Shown here: positions 1 to 9,224 of the stretch, piece by piece | Position numbering within the stretch: the stretch's first letter is position 1 | How the letters are laid out: every line of letters begins with the position of its first letter | DNA from: PALSA-1353 sp050014015 | Lineage (GTDB): Bacteria; Planctomycetota; Phycisphaerae; Tepidisphaerales; Tepidisphaeraceae | Assembly: GCA_050014015.1 (NCBI GenBank) | Contig: JBEKEC010000025.1 | Coordinates: forward strand, 12,271-76,270 | Direction of reading: 5' to 3' | Length of the DNA stretch: 64,000 nt | Notes under the pieces: generated by a model | The model's database searches: none | What the model saw: the letters and a program-made list of their open reading frames with translations, nothing else | Told to the model about the DNA's origin: nothing | Translations under genes and position numbers: made by a program

Positions 1-1724
1 GCGCTGATGGCCAGAATCATATTCTTTGAAGCCGCCTGCCGCGCATTGGGATATATGGATTCAATGCTGTCTTTGTAGTAAGAGATTCCATAATGGGAGG
101 GACCGGCGGTCCCGAAATACAAAAGGAAGATCAGGCGATCCGGATGGCGTTTTTGCCAATCGGCCACGAGAGGCAGGTCCTGCCCCCAATCGAGATTGGA
201 ATCGCTGAGCAGGCGCAGGCCGCCGCGTGAACCGCCGGCAGGGAGGTTGAAAAATGGAATGAAATCCGGGTAAGCGGCGCACGTTTCCAAGGCCAGGCCC
301 GAGAGGAGAAAAAACGCCACGGCCGCGGTGATGCGGGGCCGCCGCTGCCATGCATTGGCCGCTCCCACGCCCAGGATAATGAAAAGAAACGGATAGATGG
401 GAAACACGTGCCGTAAACCCACATCGTAGTGCATGGTCATGGCCACGGCCATGTACATGACGGGCAACGTCCAGGCAACGCAGATCGGCCACCAGTTCCG
501 CGGATTGAATGCGAACATCTGGCGCGGTCGGGCGGCCCAGACGGTAACGAGGAGGATGAGCGCCAAGAGCGTGGCCGTAGGCGTCTTGAAAAGCATTGCC
601 GCGGGAAAGTAGTACCACCATCCTTGGGTACTGAAGCTTCCACAAAGAAAGGCGGGCGCCCACAAAGACCAGTTGTGAATGAACACGAATCCGACGATCC
701 ATGCCTCCGGGAGAACGCGATGGCGCAATGCCCATTGCGCCGGTCTCACCAGAGGGCTGGAATAGCCCATGGGTGCGGCTGGCCCCGCCTGTTTGTCGGA
801 TAATGCGCGAATCAGCGCATTCGGATCGAATGGGCGCCGCGGGTCACTGCTCAGTTCGAACCGAAAGCCATAACTGGCCCAGATGAACACGTAGGCGACG
901 ATCATGGCGGCGGCGAGGATGGCGGCGGCGACGGCCAAACGGGCGACGCGGGTCCGCGCGGTCCATCGCAGGCATGGCCAGGAGTCGCGGCCGACCGCCC
1001 GGACGACCAATGCAACCATCAGGATTGGCAGGGCAAACACTCCGGAGTACTTGGTTGTCGCGGCGGCGCCGAGCAAAAGCGACGTCATCGCCCACCGAAC
1101 GAAGGTGGCGCGCTCCCCCAATAGCCATACGCTCGCCATGAACCCCGTCAGCACGAGCGCCAGCGGCACGTCGTTTTTCAAAAGCGGAGCGTGAGCGAGG
1201 AAATTCGGGTCGAAACAATATGCGGCCGTAGCCACGACCGCGGCCACCGGCCCGCGCCAGCGCCAAGCCCACCACGCGACAATGCCGCCCAGCGCTACAC
1301 CCAAGGCGATCATCCGGCAGCGGGCGGCGTTGAGCAGACGATCGACGTCGTTGCCCGCTGTGCGATAGAGCGTGTCGATCAGCAGCGATCCAACGCCATC
1401 GAAATCGTGCAGCATCGCATCCCAGGACGGCGAGCGGCGATTGATTGTCAGATCGTCGCTTCGCGTGCCCGCCGCGACGTAGTACTTATAAAGCGGGGGA
1501 TTCTCGGGTCCGAACCGAAAATCGAAGTAATGGGTCTGCACCCAGGCGGAAAACAATGATGCCGGCTCATCGAAGGTGGCGGATTTGCCCGCTGACGCGT
1601 TGCGCGCCAACACCGCGAAGACCGCGAGCATTGCCAGGCAGATGGCTATCGCTCCAAGATTGAAAAAAATGCTCGGACGCCGAACGCTGGGAGAATGCTT
1701 CTCGATCTGAATTGGACCGCTCAT
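1..1724 (-). CDS. phospholipid carrier-dependent glycosyltransferase (GT39/ArnT-like), 3' end beyond window
   Basis: An open frame runs without a stop from an ATG at 1724 to the window edge (574 codons), so the C-terminus is missing. The family transfers sugars from polyprenyl-phosphate carriers at the cell membrane. A first membrane helix lies at about residues 19-40. It is followed by the TFDEP motif at 50-54, the acidic first-loop motif expected for PMT/ArnT-type enzymes, and by several more hydrophobic spans. Near residues 503-517 comes SDSNLDWGQDLPLV, a signature I recall from planctomycete members of this family. A weak GAGGG lies just upstream of the start. The gene is convergent with nothing and stands alone upstream of the pseudopilin terminator. 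Family assignment is firm; the sugar and acceptor cannot be told. Confidence 0.85.
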   Translation of the reverse strand, partial: MSGPIQIEKHSPSVRRPSIFFNLGAIAICLAMLAVFAVLARNASAGKSATFDEPASLFSAWVQTHYFDFRFGPENPPLYKYYVAAGTRSDDLTINRRSPSWDAMLHDFDGVGSLLIDTLYRTAGNDVDRLLNAARCRMIALGVALGGIVAWWAWRWRGPVAAVVATAAYCFDPNFLAHAPLLKNDVPLALVLTGFMASVWLLGERATFVRWAMTSLLLGAAATTKYSGVFALPILMVALVVRAVGRDSWPCLRWTARTRVARLAVAAAILAAAMIVAYVFIWASYGFRFELSSDPRRPFDPNALIRALSDKQAGPAAPMGYSSPLVRPAQWALRHRVLPEAWIVGFVFIHNWSLWAPAFLCGSFSTQGWWYYFPAAMLFKTPTATLLALILLVTVWAARPRQMFAFNPRNWWPICVAWTLPVMYMAVAMTMHYDVGLRHVFPIYPFLFIILGVGAANAWQRRPRITAAVAFFLLSGLALETCAAYPDFIPFFNLPAGGSRGGLRLLSDSNLDWGQDLPLVADWQKRHPDRLIFLLYFGTAGPSHYGISYYKDSIESIYPNARQAASKNMILAIS

Positions 1725-1818
1725 AGCCCTCTTCGGTGGAAACCGTGGTTCCGGGCGCCACGTCGATTATATGAAAACGTGGTGAGGGATGCGCTCGGCT
1801 GTGGACCTGGGCGCAGGG

Positions 1819-1849
1819 AAAGAAAGAGGCCCGCCGATGAAGGCGGGCC
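1819..1849 (-). terminator. intrinsic terminator of the pseudopilin gene
   Basis: An 8-bp perfect stem (GGCCCGCC at 1828-1835 and GGCGGGCC at 1842-1849, 6-nt loop) is followed on the minus strand by a T-rich tail (TCTTTCTTT). It sits about 40 bp after the stop of the pseudopilin gene and ahead of the glycosyltransferase start. Confidence 0.85.
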
Positions 1850-1886
1850 CCGGTTATTGCTCTGCAATCTTGCCGAAAAACAACGA

Positions 1887-2840
1887 TTAGTAGTTGTCGT
1901 CGGTTGGCAGCAGTACGCTGTCGTTGGCAGTATAGGGCGACGCGACCAGGTCCTGGGTCGTAGTGCCCCAGGTTGGTCCACCACGCGTGTAGATGTTATC
2001 ACGGTTAACGCCGCAGAACGGATTGTTCTGGAATTCGACGTGACCGTCGCCATACAACACGTTCTGGCCTTGCTTGCCGTGATTGTTGCTGTTGCCCTCT
2101 TGCATCTGAAGGCCCGAGCTGCTGGTGTTGGGGAAGCACACGTTGTCGTTACCGCTGTTTCCGGTGGTGCCGGGGTTGATATCAGCGGCTACGGCAAACG
2201 TGGGCTCAAGACCCTGGACCATCTTGAATCCGCTGCCCAGAGCGGTAGTGTCCGGGTAGGGGCAAGCATAGCTGTAGCTCAGGTTGTTCTGGATGTTGCT
2301 GAAATTCACCTGGTTCAAAGCGGTATTGGTACCGCCACCATACACATCCGCGGTGGCATTGGAGCTTGGGCAAACGAACACGGCCGAAGTGATGTCCTCA
2401 GTGCGAAGCAACAGATAAAGCGCCTGGGGCACGTTGTTGTCATAGCCGCCCGCCGAAGCCACGTTAGCGGCGGCAGGGAGATTAAACGGATCGGTGATTC
2501 CGTTTGAGGTGGTGGGCACGTCGGCGGTGGACGCAGAGTAACCCTGCACGTTGATCCCAGTGGTACTTATGGTCATGGGCGAGGGGCCGCCGACATAGAT
2601 GGTGCGGGGATAGGGGCCCTTGGAATCGTTGGAATAGAGGAGGATGGCCTGACCGATCTGCCGGAGGTTGCTGGCACACTTGACGCGGTTGGCCGTTTCA
2701 CGGGCGCGGTTCAAGCTGGGCAGCAGAATCGAGATCAGCAGAGCGATGATCCCGATGACCACCAGAAGTTCGACGAGGGTAAACCCTCTCGTCCTGACGA
2801 ATCCCGGCGCGCCGGGATTCGTCTTAAACATTAGCTTCAT
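1887..2840 (-). CDS. type IV pilin-like protein, prepilin N-terminal domain with H-X9-DG-type C-terminus
   Basis: A 317-residue type II pseudopilin-like protein. The N-terminus is a prepilin peptidase substrate: cleavage is expected between G19 and F20 of RGFTLVELLVVIG, with E24 as the conserved Glu5 of the mature protein and a hydrophobic helix to about residue 42. The C-terminal third contains NHGKQGQNVLYGDGHVEF, close to the H-X9-DG processing-associated motif of the large planctomycete family. These proteins are thought to be exported and assembled or displayed by a type II secretion-like system; the function of individual copies is unknown. The start at 2840 has a perfect AAAGGAG six bases upstream, so a longer in-frame extension to 2930 is rejected. 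A strong terminator follows. Confidence 0.9.
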   Translation of the reverse strand: MKLMFKTNPGAPGFVRTRGFTLVELLVVIGIIALLISILLPSLNRARETANRVKCASNLRQIGQAILLYSNDSKGPYPRTIYVGGPSPMTISTTGINVQGYSASTADVPTTSNGITDPFNLPAAANVASAGGYDNNVPQALYLLLRTEDITSAVFVCPSSNATADVYGGGTNTALNQVNFSNIQNNLSYSYACPYPDTTALGSGFKMVQGLEPTFAVAADINPGTTGNSGNDNVCFPNTSSSGLQMQEGNSNNHGKQGQNVLYGDGHVEFQNNPFCGVNRDNIYTRGGPTWGTTTQDLVASPYTANDSVLLPTDDNY

Positions 2841-3260
2841 ACGAAGCTCCTTTCGAGATGCGTCACATCCAAAAGCGCATCGGGAGCGATCGTACGGAAG
2901 GATAGATATGATTGCCGTATCGTACTCCAATAGGAGACGACCCCATCGATCGCGGATGCATCTGTGAAATGTGACATGGGAAAATTTGCGCCGGCGACCA
3001 CCGCCGGACGCCTAAATCATCTTAGTTGGAAAGTCCTCTGAACTCCGCAATTTCAAAAAAACGCGAAAAAACCAGTTCGACGCAACCGAACTGCACATTA
3101 AGTGTATCCGAGGCGCTAGCGCCAGGTCAAGAAAATTGCCGCCATTCAACGAGCGACGGAGAATAACGATAACCCATTCATTTAAGAAAAGTTATGCCGA
3201 TTTGATTGGTTCGCCGGCATGGGCAGGCAAAGGGAATGGGAATGCCATGCTGACCAAAAG
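2841..3260. other. intergenic region upstream of the pseudopilin gene
   Basis: About 420 bp with no convincing gene. It is AT-richer than its flanks and contains a perfect 12-bp palindrome GGCGCTAGCGCC at 3112-3123. It must hold the pseudopilin promoter, but I cannot assign -35/-10 boxes with confidence. Confidence 0.5.
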
Positions 3261-3800
3261 TCACGTGCTTTGAGTGTCGGGATCGGAGCGTGGGCGTTTG
3301 ATTCGGCGGCGAATTGCCAGAAGACGTTCGATTACCGGCTCGGGAAGGACGCCGCGAAGCTGGCGAATGTCTCCGCCGAGGGAGGCGACTTGGCGGATGA
3401 GGCTGCTGCTGGTCAGTGCATATTGGTCGCCGGTCATAATAAAGACGGTTTCGACTCCGCCGACGGCGCGATTGGCCAAGGCAAGCCGGAATTCGTGGTG
3501 GAGATCGGAGACGTCGCGGATACCGCGAAGGATGGCCGTGGCATGGCAGCGCTTGACGAAGTCGACGGTCAGACCGGTGTATTTCTCCACGCGAATCCCC
3601 GGGACGTTCCTGAGCAGTTTACGAACCATCGAAACGCGATCGGCATGGGGAAACAGTTCGCTCTTTTCCGGATTGATTCCAACGGCGACAATCAGTTCAT
3701 CGAAAAGCCGGGCACCCCGGTTGATCAGGTCCAGGTGGCCATTGGTGATCGGATCAAACTGTCCGGGGAAGACGGCGATCTTGGGAACGCGGCGGGGCAT
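3261..3800 (-). CDS. coaD: phosphopantetheine adenylyltransferase
   Basis: Catalyses adenylyl transfer from ATP to 4'-phosphopantetheine, the penultimate step of coenzyme A synthesis, in the cytoplasm. Visible motifs are KIAVFPGQFDPITNGHLDL (the T/HxGH nucleotidyltransferase motif), GIRDVSDLHHEF and the C-terminal TSSSLIRQVASLGGD. From the ATG at 3800 it is 179 residues, slightly longer than the usual 160. An alternative ATG lies at 3815, and the frame is open to 3881, but those codons run into a short-tandem-repeat hairpin and are not typical of the family. No Shine-Dalgarno is seen before either start. It is divergent from pgeF. Confidence 0.93.
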   Translation of the reverse strand: MPRRVPKIAVFPGQFDPITNGHLDLINRGARLFDELIVAVGINPEKSELFPHADRVSMVRKLLRNVPGIRVEKYTGLTVDFVKRCHATAILRGIRDVSDLHHEFRLALANRAVGGVETVFIMTGDQYALTSSSLIRQVASLGGDIRQLRGVLPEPVIERLLAIRRRIKRPRSDPDTQST

Positions 3801-3828
3801 AGGGGGGTAAATCATAGGGGATTGAAAG

Positions 3829-3957
3829 AAGAAGTTGCAAGTTGGGAGAAGAAGTTGCAAGTTACAAGTTGCAAGTTGCAAGCAAGAGGGAAGAAGCTAT
3901 CAACTTGCCACTTGCACTTGCAACTTGCACTTGTACTTACAACTTCCCACTTGTACT
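3829..3957. repeat. palindrome of AAGTTGCAAGTT-type short tandem repeats
   Basis: The left arm (3829-3890) consists of variants of GAAGTTGCAAGTT, and the right arm (about 3900-3957) carries the complementary CAACTTGCACTTG-type units, giving a long imperfect hairpin between coaD and pgeF. The same unit type recurs at 18412-18510. The open frame of pgeF runs through it, but the repeat is not part of the conserved protein. Confidence 0.85.
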
Positions 3958-3966
3958 CTCGGCATC

Positions 3967-4770
3967 GTGCTTGAGCGGCGAATCTTCAAGAACGGCGTGG
4001 TCTATTATGCCTCGGCAAAACTCGATGCGGTTGGGGTACGGCATGCGTTCAGCACGCGGATCGGGGGAATAAGCCCGGCTCCGTTCGATTCGCTCAACCT
4101 GGGGAACCCGAGCGGCTGCGACGTGCAGGATGATCAGAATCGAATCTGGGGGAATTACTCGCGATTGACGTCAAGCATCGGCTGCGGCGGTGAGCCGCCA
4201 TTGCGGGTTCACCAGGTTCATGGCCGCGAGGTGGCGTGCGTGGAAGCGGGCCGGGCTTTTGACACGGGACAAAGGGCCGATGCGCTGGTGAGCCGGGACA
4301 GCCAACGGGTGATCTCCGTGCGCACGGCGGATTGCGTGCCGGTGTTGCTTTGCAGCGGGGACGGGCGGATCGTGGGGGCGGTTCACGCGGGCTGGCGGGG
4401 GATTGTCGCCGGGATAATTCCGGCGGCGGCGGGGCAAATGCTGGATAGCGCCGGCGCGGCCGGCACGATCCTGGCGGCCATCGGCCCGTGCATCGGGAGC
4501 GGGGCGTTTGAAGTCGGATCGGAAGTGCTGGAGGCGTTTATCGACGTATTCGGAGACGCCGCGCCGATTGCACGGACGCAGGATGGCAAGGGAACGGTGG
4601 ATTTACGCCGGGCGGCGCGAATGCAGTTGTTAAGCAGCGGGCTGCGCGAGAGCAACATCGATTCCACCGACCGGTGCACCGTGACTCATCGGGATGAATT
4701 CTTTTCCCATCGCCGGGAACACGGCATCACCGGGCGGATGGCGGCGGTGATTGCTGCCAACAGATCATGA
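3967..4770 (+). CDS. pgeF: peptidoglycan editing factor / multicopper-type polyphenol oxidase family (DUF152)
   Basis: A 267-residue protein from a GTG at 3967. The family, known as PgeF/YfiH/LACC1, hydrolyses or oxidises purine nucleosides and in E. coli edits wrongly incorporated peptidoglycan residues. Signature elements are present: HQVHG, TADCVPVLL, VHAGWRGIV and IGPCIGSGAFEVG, which carry the His and Cys metal ligands. The frame is open further upstream to 3835, but those 44 codons translate the tandem-repeat hairpin, so they are excluded; no clear ribosome site supports either start. Its stop overlaps the next ATG by four bases (ATGA at 4767), indicating translational coupling with the TMTC-like gene. 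Confidence 0.88.
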   Translation: MLERRIFKNGVVYYASAKLDAVGVRHAFSTRIGGISPAPFDSLNLGNPSGCDVQDDQNRIWGNYSRLTSSIGCGGEPPLRVHQVHGREVACVEAGRAFDTGQRADALVSRDSQRVISVRTADCVPVLLCSGDGRIVGAVHAGWRGIVAGIIPAAAGQMLDSAGAAGTILAAIGPCIGSGAFEVGSEVLEAFIDVFGDAAPIARTQDGKGTVDLRRAARMQLLSSGLRESNIDSTDRCTVTHRDEFFSHRREHGITGRMAAVIAANRS

Positions 4771-6479
4771 CGCGAATCACCCAGATCCGTCTTTTGTTGT
4801 TGCTGGCGATCGTTCTGGTGTTTGGCCGGATCGTGACGAACGATTTCGTGGACTGGGACGATGGCCCGCTGATCTACAATAATCCGAACATCACGGGCCA
4901 TACGATCGGGGGATTGCTGGACCAGTGGAACCTGAAAGGCCAGCACAATAACGCGATGTACGATCCGCTGGTTTACACGCTCTGGTGGGCGCTGGCGCAC
5001 GGGGCACACGTGCAGAGCCCCGACCTGCTGGGGGCGACGCTCAATCCGGACGTGTTCCACGCGGCCAGCCTGGCGGTTCATTGGCTGTGCGCGTGCGTGG
5101 TGGTGGAGATTCTCCGGCGGCTGAAAATCGGGGACTGGCCGGCGGCGGCGGGAGGGCTGATCTTCGCCGTGCATCCGCTTCAGACCGAAGCCGTCGCCTG
5201 GGCAACGGCGATGAAGGACCTGCTGAGCGGATTTTTCGCGCTGCTGTCCATCTGGCGATACCTTGCCGCCCTGGAATCGCCCAAAGCCGGGCGGAGGAGA
5301 AATTATTGGCTGGCGACGATGTTTTTTGCGGCGGCGCTGTTGTCAAAACCATCCACCGTGGTTGTGCTGGCAATCGTCGCCGTGATCGATCGGATCACGT
5401 ATCGACGGTCGTGGAAGGACATCGCGCGGTGGATTTGGCCGTGGTTTGCCATGGCCATTGTCATGACGGTCATCGCGGCGAAGATTCAAGAATTGCTGGA
5501 AGACGTGGGCGCGCCGATGTGGGCGCGGCCGCTGATCGCGCTGGATGGGCTGGCGTTTTACCTGGGCAAGCTGGTTTTGCCGATCGACCTGCGGTTTGAT
5601 TACGCCCGCAGCCCGGCGGCCGTGCTGACGGACCCGGCTCTGCATCATCCCCTCTATTGGACGTGGATCTTCCCGATGGCCCTGGCGGTGATCCTCTGGC
5701 GGATGAAGCGGCAGATACCGAGCGTGGCTGGACTGATTTTCGTATTGGGCGTTCTGCCGGTCCTGGGGCTGAAGACTTTTGCATATCAGTATTACACAAC
5801 GGTGGCGGATCGATACGTGTATTTGTCGATGCTGGGCGTGGCGCTGGCGATTGGATGGTGGATCGATCGGCACAGAAGCCTGGCGGTCAAAATCGCGACC
5901 TGGGCGGTGATTGTGGTTTTGGGATCGCTGTCATTCGTGCAGGCCGGGCGGTGGACGGATACTGAAACGCTCTACAGTTACTCGCTGAACGGCACGCGGT
6001 CTATTCATTACATCATCTTGGGCGAATATCAGGACGACCTTGCAAAGCCGTGCTTTCTCAGGGCCATCGAGGCCGGACGCCAGGGCCAGGCGTCGCAGGC
6101 CGGGAAATTCGCCGAGCAGGGAGACGCCTACGTCGAGAAGGCGATGGAAGACTACAAGACGGCGACTCGGCTGGAGCCGACGGATACGCACGGCTACGAC
6201 CGGCTGGCGAAGGATTTGGTGCAGTTGAATCGGGTGCCCGAAGCGATCGAGGTGGTGAAGCAGTGGATGAGCGTCGAGCCGCAGGTTCCGTGGTACAAGC
6301 GGGAAAAGCCCGGCGTGCTGGAGGCCACGCTGGGGATGCTTTATCTGCAGAACCATCAATTCCCCGAAGCAGTGGAGATGCTGAAACGGTCGCTGGCGCT
6401 GAATTCGGACCCGGAGGTGGAGAAGACGCTGGCGAAGGCGGAAAAGCTGGCACAGACGGCGACCCGGCCGGTGAAATAG
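4767..6479 (+). CDS. TMTC-like multi-spanning membrane protein with C-terminal TPRs
   Basis: A 570-residue protein. The first 410 residues are strongly hydrophobic with about ten membrane spans and begin with a signal-anchor followed by the loop motif NDFVDWDDGPLIYNN. This is the WDD pattern of TMTC/GT-C type proteins that act on periplasmic or extracellular acceptors. A membrane-loop HPLQTEAVAW motif also fits that group. Residues from about 450 to the end form at least three TPR-like helices (AIEVVKQWMSVEP, FPEAVEMLKRSLALN). It is translationally coupled to pgeF. A glycosyl transfer role is inferred from the family; donor and acceptor are unknown. Confidence 0.78.
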   Translation: MTRITQIRLLLLLAIVLVFGRIVTNDFVDWDDGPLIYNNPNITGHTIGGLLDQWNLKGQHNNAMYDPLVYTLWWALAHGAHVQSPDLLGATLNPDVFHAASLAVHWLCACVVVEILRRLKIGDWPAAAGGLIFAVHPLQTEAVAWATAMKDLLSGFFALLSIWRYLAALESPKAGRRRNYWLATMFFAAALLSKPSTVVVLAIVAVIDRITYRRSWKDIARWIWPWFAMAIVMTVIAAKIQELLEDVGAPMWARPLIALDGLAFYLGKLVLPIDLRFDYARSPAAVLTDPALHHPLYWTWIFPMALAVILWRMKRQIPSVAGLIFVLGVLPVLGLKTFAYQYYTTVADRYVYLSMLGVALAIGWWIDRHRSLAVKIATWAVIVVLGSLSFVQAGRWTDTETLYSYSLNGTRSIHYIILGEYQDDLAKPCFLRAIEAGRQGQASQAGKFAEQGDAYVEKAMEDYKTATRLEPTDTHGYDRLAKDLVQLNRVPEAIEVVKQWMSVEPQVPWYKREKPGVLEATLGMLYLQNHQFPEAVEMLKRSLALNSDPEVEKTLAKAEKLAQTATRPVK

Positions 6480-6495
6480 AGTGCCTCCCGACGGA

Positions 6496-7494
6496 TCACG
6501 GCGACGCCTGATTCGCATGGAAGGCCTGCCGCTCCAGAACGTAGAAATCGTCGAGCGACGGACGAACGTCGACCGCGGCGGTCTCGTTCTTTTCGGCGTC
6601 GGCATCGCGGCGGGCGATGAGCCAACGATTCGAGAGCCATTCGAATTGCGTCTGACAATGAACGTCCTTGGGGGATTCATCGTTCGGGAAATTATCGTCC
6701 GCCTCGGCTTCCTGGCGATCGTGGTGCGGTTCGGTGACGTGGGAGCCGCAGGTGTATCGCAATAAAATCCGCGGCGAGTCCGACTGCGCGGGCGGATCGT
6801 AACTCGCGTCCCAAACGACGAATTGACGTCGGCGCCAATTGCCCTTGGCATCCTGGAAGAGCAGGGGATGGCCGCGGATGAACGATGGGAAGGCTTCGTA
6901 GTCGCGCTGGAACGACTTGATGGCAAGATGAACCTGGAGATCGGGCTGGGTGGCGGCGTGGAAGGCTTCGCCTCCACTGGCGGGCTCGGTGGATGCCAGG
7001 GTGGTTGGAGTGGCATGAAGGCGGTCCTCGGCCTCGGCCTCGCCGCGACGGGCGCGATCGATCAACTGGCGGATGAATACGCTTTCGATCGCGCGGTGAC
7101 CGACGGTGTCCAGGACGAAGCGGTATTGTCCGGCGGCGGCGGCGTAATCCTCGTCGGCCATCAGGACGTCGCCACGATTGGCTGCGTCGGCGAGCGCCTG
7201 GACGTTGCGGCTCTCCCAATTGTCGGAAAAGAGAAACACGCAGGCCACGGCGAACAATCCGACGGCGGCGATGAGAATCGTCCACCACAGGGCGGCTGGA
7301 ATGCCGCGCCCCGGAACGGGAGCGGATGCGGCAACGGCCGGCGCGGACTCAATGGGCTGGTCCGGGCCGGGGTCCGCAGCGGTATCGGGTATGTCGTTGA
7401 GCGCGCCGCAGGCGGGACAGAATTCAGTAATCCCGGCGAACTCCTCGCCGATTTCAAAACTTTCCCCGCATTCAGCGCATGTGATACAGATCAA
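6496..7494 (-). CDS. zinc-ribbon single-span membrane protein of unknown function
   Basis: A 332-residue protein starting with TTG at 7494. The N-terminus is a CxxC...CxxC zinc ribbon (Cys6, Cys9, Cys26, Cys29). It is followed by a Pro/Ala-rich linker and one membrane helix at about residues 68-92 (ALWWTILIAAVGLFAVACVF). A helical region then resembles a single TPR hairpin (GDVLMADEDYAAAAGQYRFV), and an unrecognised C-terminal domain with FVVWDASYDPPAQ follows. Similar zinc-ribbon plus membrane-helix proteins are common in planctomycetes without known roles. It is convergent with the TMTC-like gene, with a 16-bp gap to that gene. Confidence 0.75.
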   Translation of the reverse strand: MICITCAECGESFEIGEEFAGITEFCPACGALNDIPDTAADPGPDQPIESAPAVAASAPVPGRGIPAALWWTILIAAVGLFAVACVFLFSDNWESRNVQALADAANRGDVLMADEDYAAAAGQYRFVLDTVGHRAIESVFIRQLIDRARRGEAEAEDRLHATPTTLASTEPASGGEAFHAATQPDLQVHLAIKSFQRDYEAFPSFIRGHPLLFQDAKGNWRRRQFVVWDASYDPPAQSDSPRILLRYTCGSHVTEPHHDRQEAEADDNFPNDESPKDVHCQTQFEWLSNRWLIARRDADAEKNETAAVDVRPSLDDFYVLERQAFHANQASP

Positions 7495-7509
7495 GGCTAA
7501 CGCATCCGA

Positions 7510-8187
7510 TCAAGCGGCGACGCACCCGACCCCCGTGGGTGGCACGAAAGTCCCCATCCGCCGGTCCTTGTTGTTGGTGATCACCACCGTTTCCCAGAGA
7601 TCGATGCTTTCCAGCTTGAAGCGATAATCGACCTCCACCCCCGTTCGCCGGATCAGGTCGTCCAAGGGCAAATCGCTGCGCCAGCCGAGCATCGTGCAAA
7701 GCGGGCAGAGGAATTTCTCGACCATGGCGATGAACCGATTGGTCGATTGAAAATGGTTGACGATGACGATTCGCGCATCCGGCTTGGAGACTCGCTGCGC
7801 CTCGGTGAGGAGCCGGCATGGATCGCTGACGACGCTGATGACGTGGCTGATGAAAACGTGATCGAAGGCGTTGTCGCGGAAGGGAAGCTCAAGAGCGTTG
7901 GCCTGGAAAAGCTGGGTCGGCGCCAGGCGCTTTTGCTGGAGTTTTTTCCGGCATTCGCGGAGCATGCCGCCGGAGAGATCGATGCCGACGATGCGGGCAT
8001 GGCTGGGATAAAAATCGAGGGAAGCGCCGGTTCCGATGCCCAGATCGAGCACCTGGTCGCCGGGGTTGATGGCCATGTGCGAAATCCCGCGTGCGATTCG
8101 GCGGCGCACCAGCTTGCCGAAAGTCACGTCATAGAACATCGCATGGAAGTCGTAAATACTGCGCGTGCTGGATTCCTGCATGGCCAC
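7510..8187 (-). CDS. SAM-dependent methyltransferase, PmtA-like
   Basis: A 225-residue class I methyltransferase. Motif I is VLDLGIGTGASLDFYP, with VGIDLSGGML after strand 2 and the post-motif FDHVFISHVISVVSDP. The N-terminal IYDFHAMFYDVTFGKLVRRR matches the YDxxAxxYD opening of phosphatidylethanolamine N-methyltransferases (PmtA), so lipid methylation is a reasonable guess, though ubiquinone/menaquinone-type substrates are not excluded. The start is GTG at 8187, eight bases after GGAG; an in-frame ATG lies at 8181 with poorer spacing. The extreme C-terminus (residues 210-225) is glycine-rich and looks unconserved. Confidence 0.82.
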   Translation of the reverse strand: MAMQESSTRSIYDFHAMFYDVTFGKLVRRRIARGISHMAINPGDQVLDLGIGTGASLDFYPSHARIVGIDLSGGMLRECRKKLQQKRLAPTQLFQANALELPFRDNAFDHVFISHVISVVSDPCRLLTEAQRVSKPDARIVIVNHFQSTNRFIAMVEKFLCPLCTMLGWRSDLPLDDLIRRTGVEVDYRFKLESIDLWETVVITNNKDRRMGTFVPPTGVGCVAA

Positions 8188-8262
8188 GAAAGGTGCTCCT
8201 TCGCCTATAACTTAGCGAACTTTGGGGGTTTTGCCAAGATTGAAAGGGGATGCATTTATTCA

Positions 8263-8386
8263 TGGGTGTGCCAAAAATTTCCGGGAGAGCAGAAACTGAA
8301 CCGCCATGACGCCAAGACGCCAAGGTAAAATCATTCCAAGGCGCACTTTCCACCTTGGCGTCTTGGCGTCATGGCGGTTCAATCGT
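8263..8386. repeat. CGCCAAG-type intergenic palindrome with conserved flank
   Basis: Arms at 8298-8327 and 8353-8380 are reverse complements built of GACGCCAA units, running from GAACCGCC to GGCGGTTC. About 35 bp on the left (GGGTGTGCC, then TTTCCGGGAGAGCAGAAA) is nearly identical to the flank of the same palindrome at 57661-57780, so the repeated unit is longer than the hairpin itself. Confidence 0.9.
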
Positions 8387-8419
8387 CTTCGCTCCCCGAA
8401 GAATTGGCAGACCCTTTAT

Positions 8420-8989
8420 TCAGTCGCGCCAAAGGCGAGAAAGAGGAATGGACAGGTCGGCAAACGGCGGCAATTGCACGGTCTGGTCATTCGCGCCTTG
8501 GCCGGCAGGAATGTATTGCCCGTTCTCGAGCCGCCAGGCTTCGATGGTCTTGGCCACAGGATCGACGATCCAGTAATAGGCGACCCCGGCGTCGCGGTAT
8601 TGGGCGAATTTATCCGTTCGGTCAATATCAACGCTGCTGGGGCTGATAATCTCGACGGCCAAATCCGGCGGGCCGTGCATGGCCTTTTTGCCAATCAGAT
8701 GCGTACGTTCCTTGGAAAAATAAAGGATATCGGGGCGCCTGACCGTGAAGGGATTGAGAATCGTATCGACATCCCTATGCAGTTCACCCGATTTCCGGGC
8801 CTCAATGTGATTGCCAAGCAGAATAATGAGCTTAATTTCCGCGTAGGAGTGCTGCGGCATCGGGCTTGGGCTCACGGCGATTTCTCCTTCCACCAGTTCC
8901 AGCCGAACGCCGGGTGGGTCTTCGCCAAGCTGAAGGAACTGCTCGGCGGTCATTTTGGTCGTGCTGAGGATGGGCATGGCGTGGGACAT
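8420..8989 (-). CDS. Uma2 family endonuclease-like protein
   Basis: A 189-residue member of the Uma2/DUF820 family, a PD-(D/E)XK nuclease-like fold much expanded in planctomycetes and cyanobacteria; physiological role unknown. Family marks are LELVEGEIAVSPSPMPQHS (N-terminal E and RLELVEGE strand), VRRPDILYF, PDLAVEIISPSS (the D and E of the putative active site), KFAQYRDAGVAYYWIVDP and a hydrophobic C-terminus. I start at the ATG at 8989 (MSHAMPILSTT); 8977 is also possible. The long upstream open frame to 9463 is repeat-derived and rejected. Confidence 0.85.
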   Translation of the reverse strand: MSHAMPILSTTKMTAEQFLQLGEDPPGVRLELVEGEIAVSPSPMPQHSYAEIKLIILLGNHIEARKSGELHRDVDTILNPFTVRRPDILYFSKERTHLIGKKAMHGPPDLAVEIISPSSVDIDRTDKFAQYRDAGVAYYWIVDPVAKTIEAWRLENGQYIPAGQGANDQTVQLPPFADLSIPLSRLWRD

Positions 8990-9224
8990 TCTACTTAAAG
9001 GACATTGAGCGGAACAATGCCGGGTAGCCGGGACGTCGATCGGGAAACGAGGTTTTGGCGGCTGGCGATGGCGGGAAATTTGACACTTTGTCCAAAAATG
9101 TCCCATCCACCCCCTCCCCCCCGCTGCGCGAGAGGGTGGAACAGTAGAGAGTAGAACAGGAGAGAGAGCGAAATCCGCTCGATCGGCGGCGAGTCGGAAT
9201 TGTTCCGGTGCATTGGTCATCATA

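Noticed and set aside
61..735. 224-residue minus-strand frame
   Set aside because: Shadow of the glycosyltransferase gene, which runs in another frame from 1724 to the window edge with clear membrane spans and motifs.
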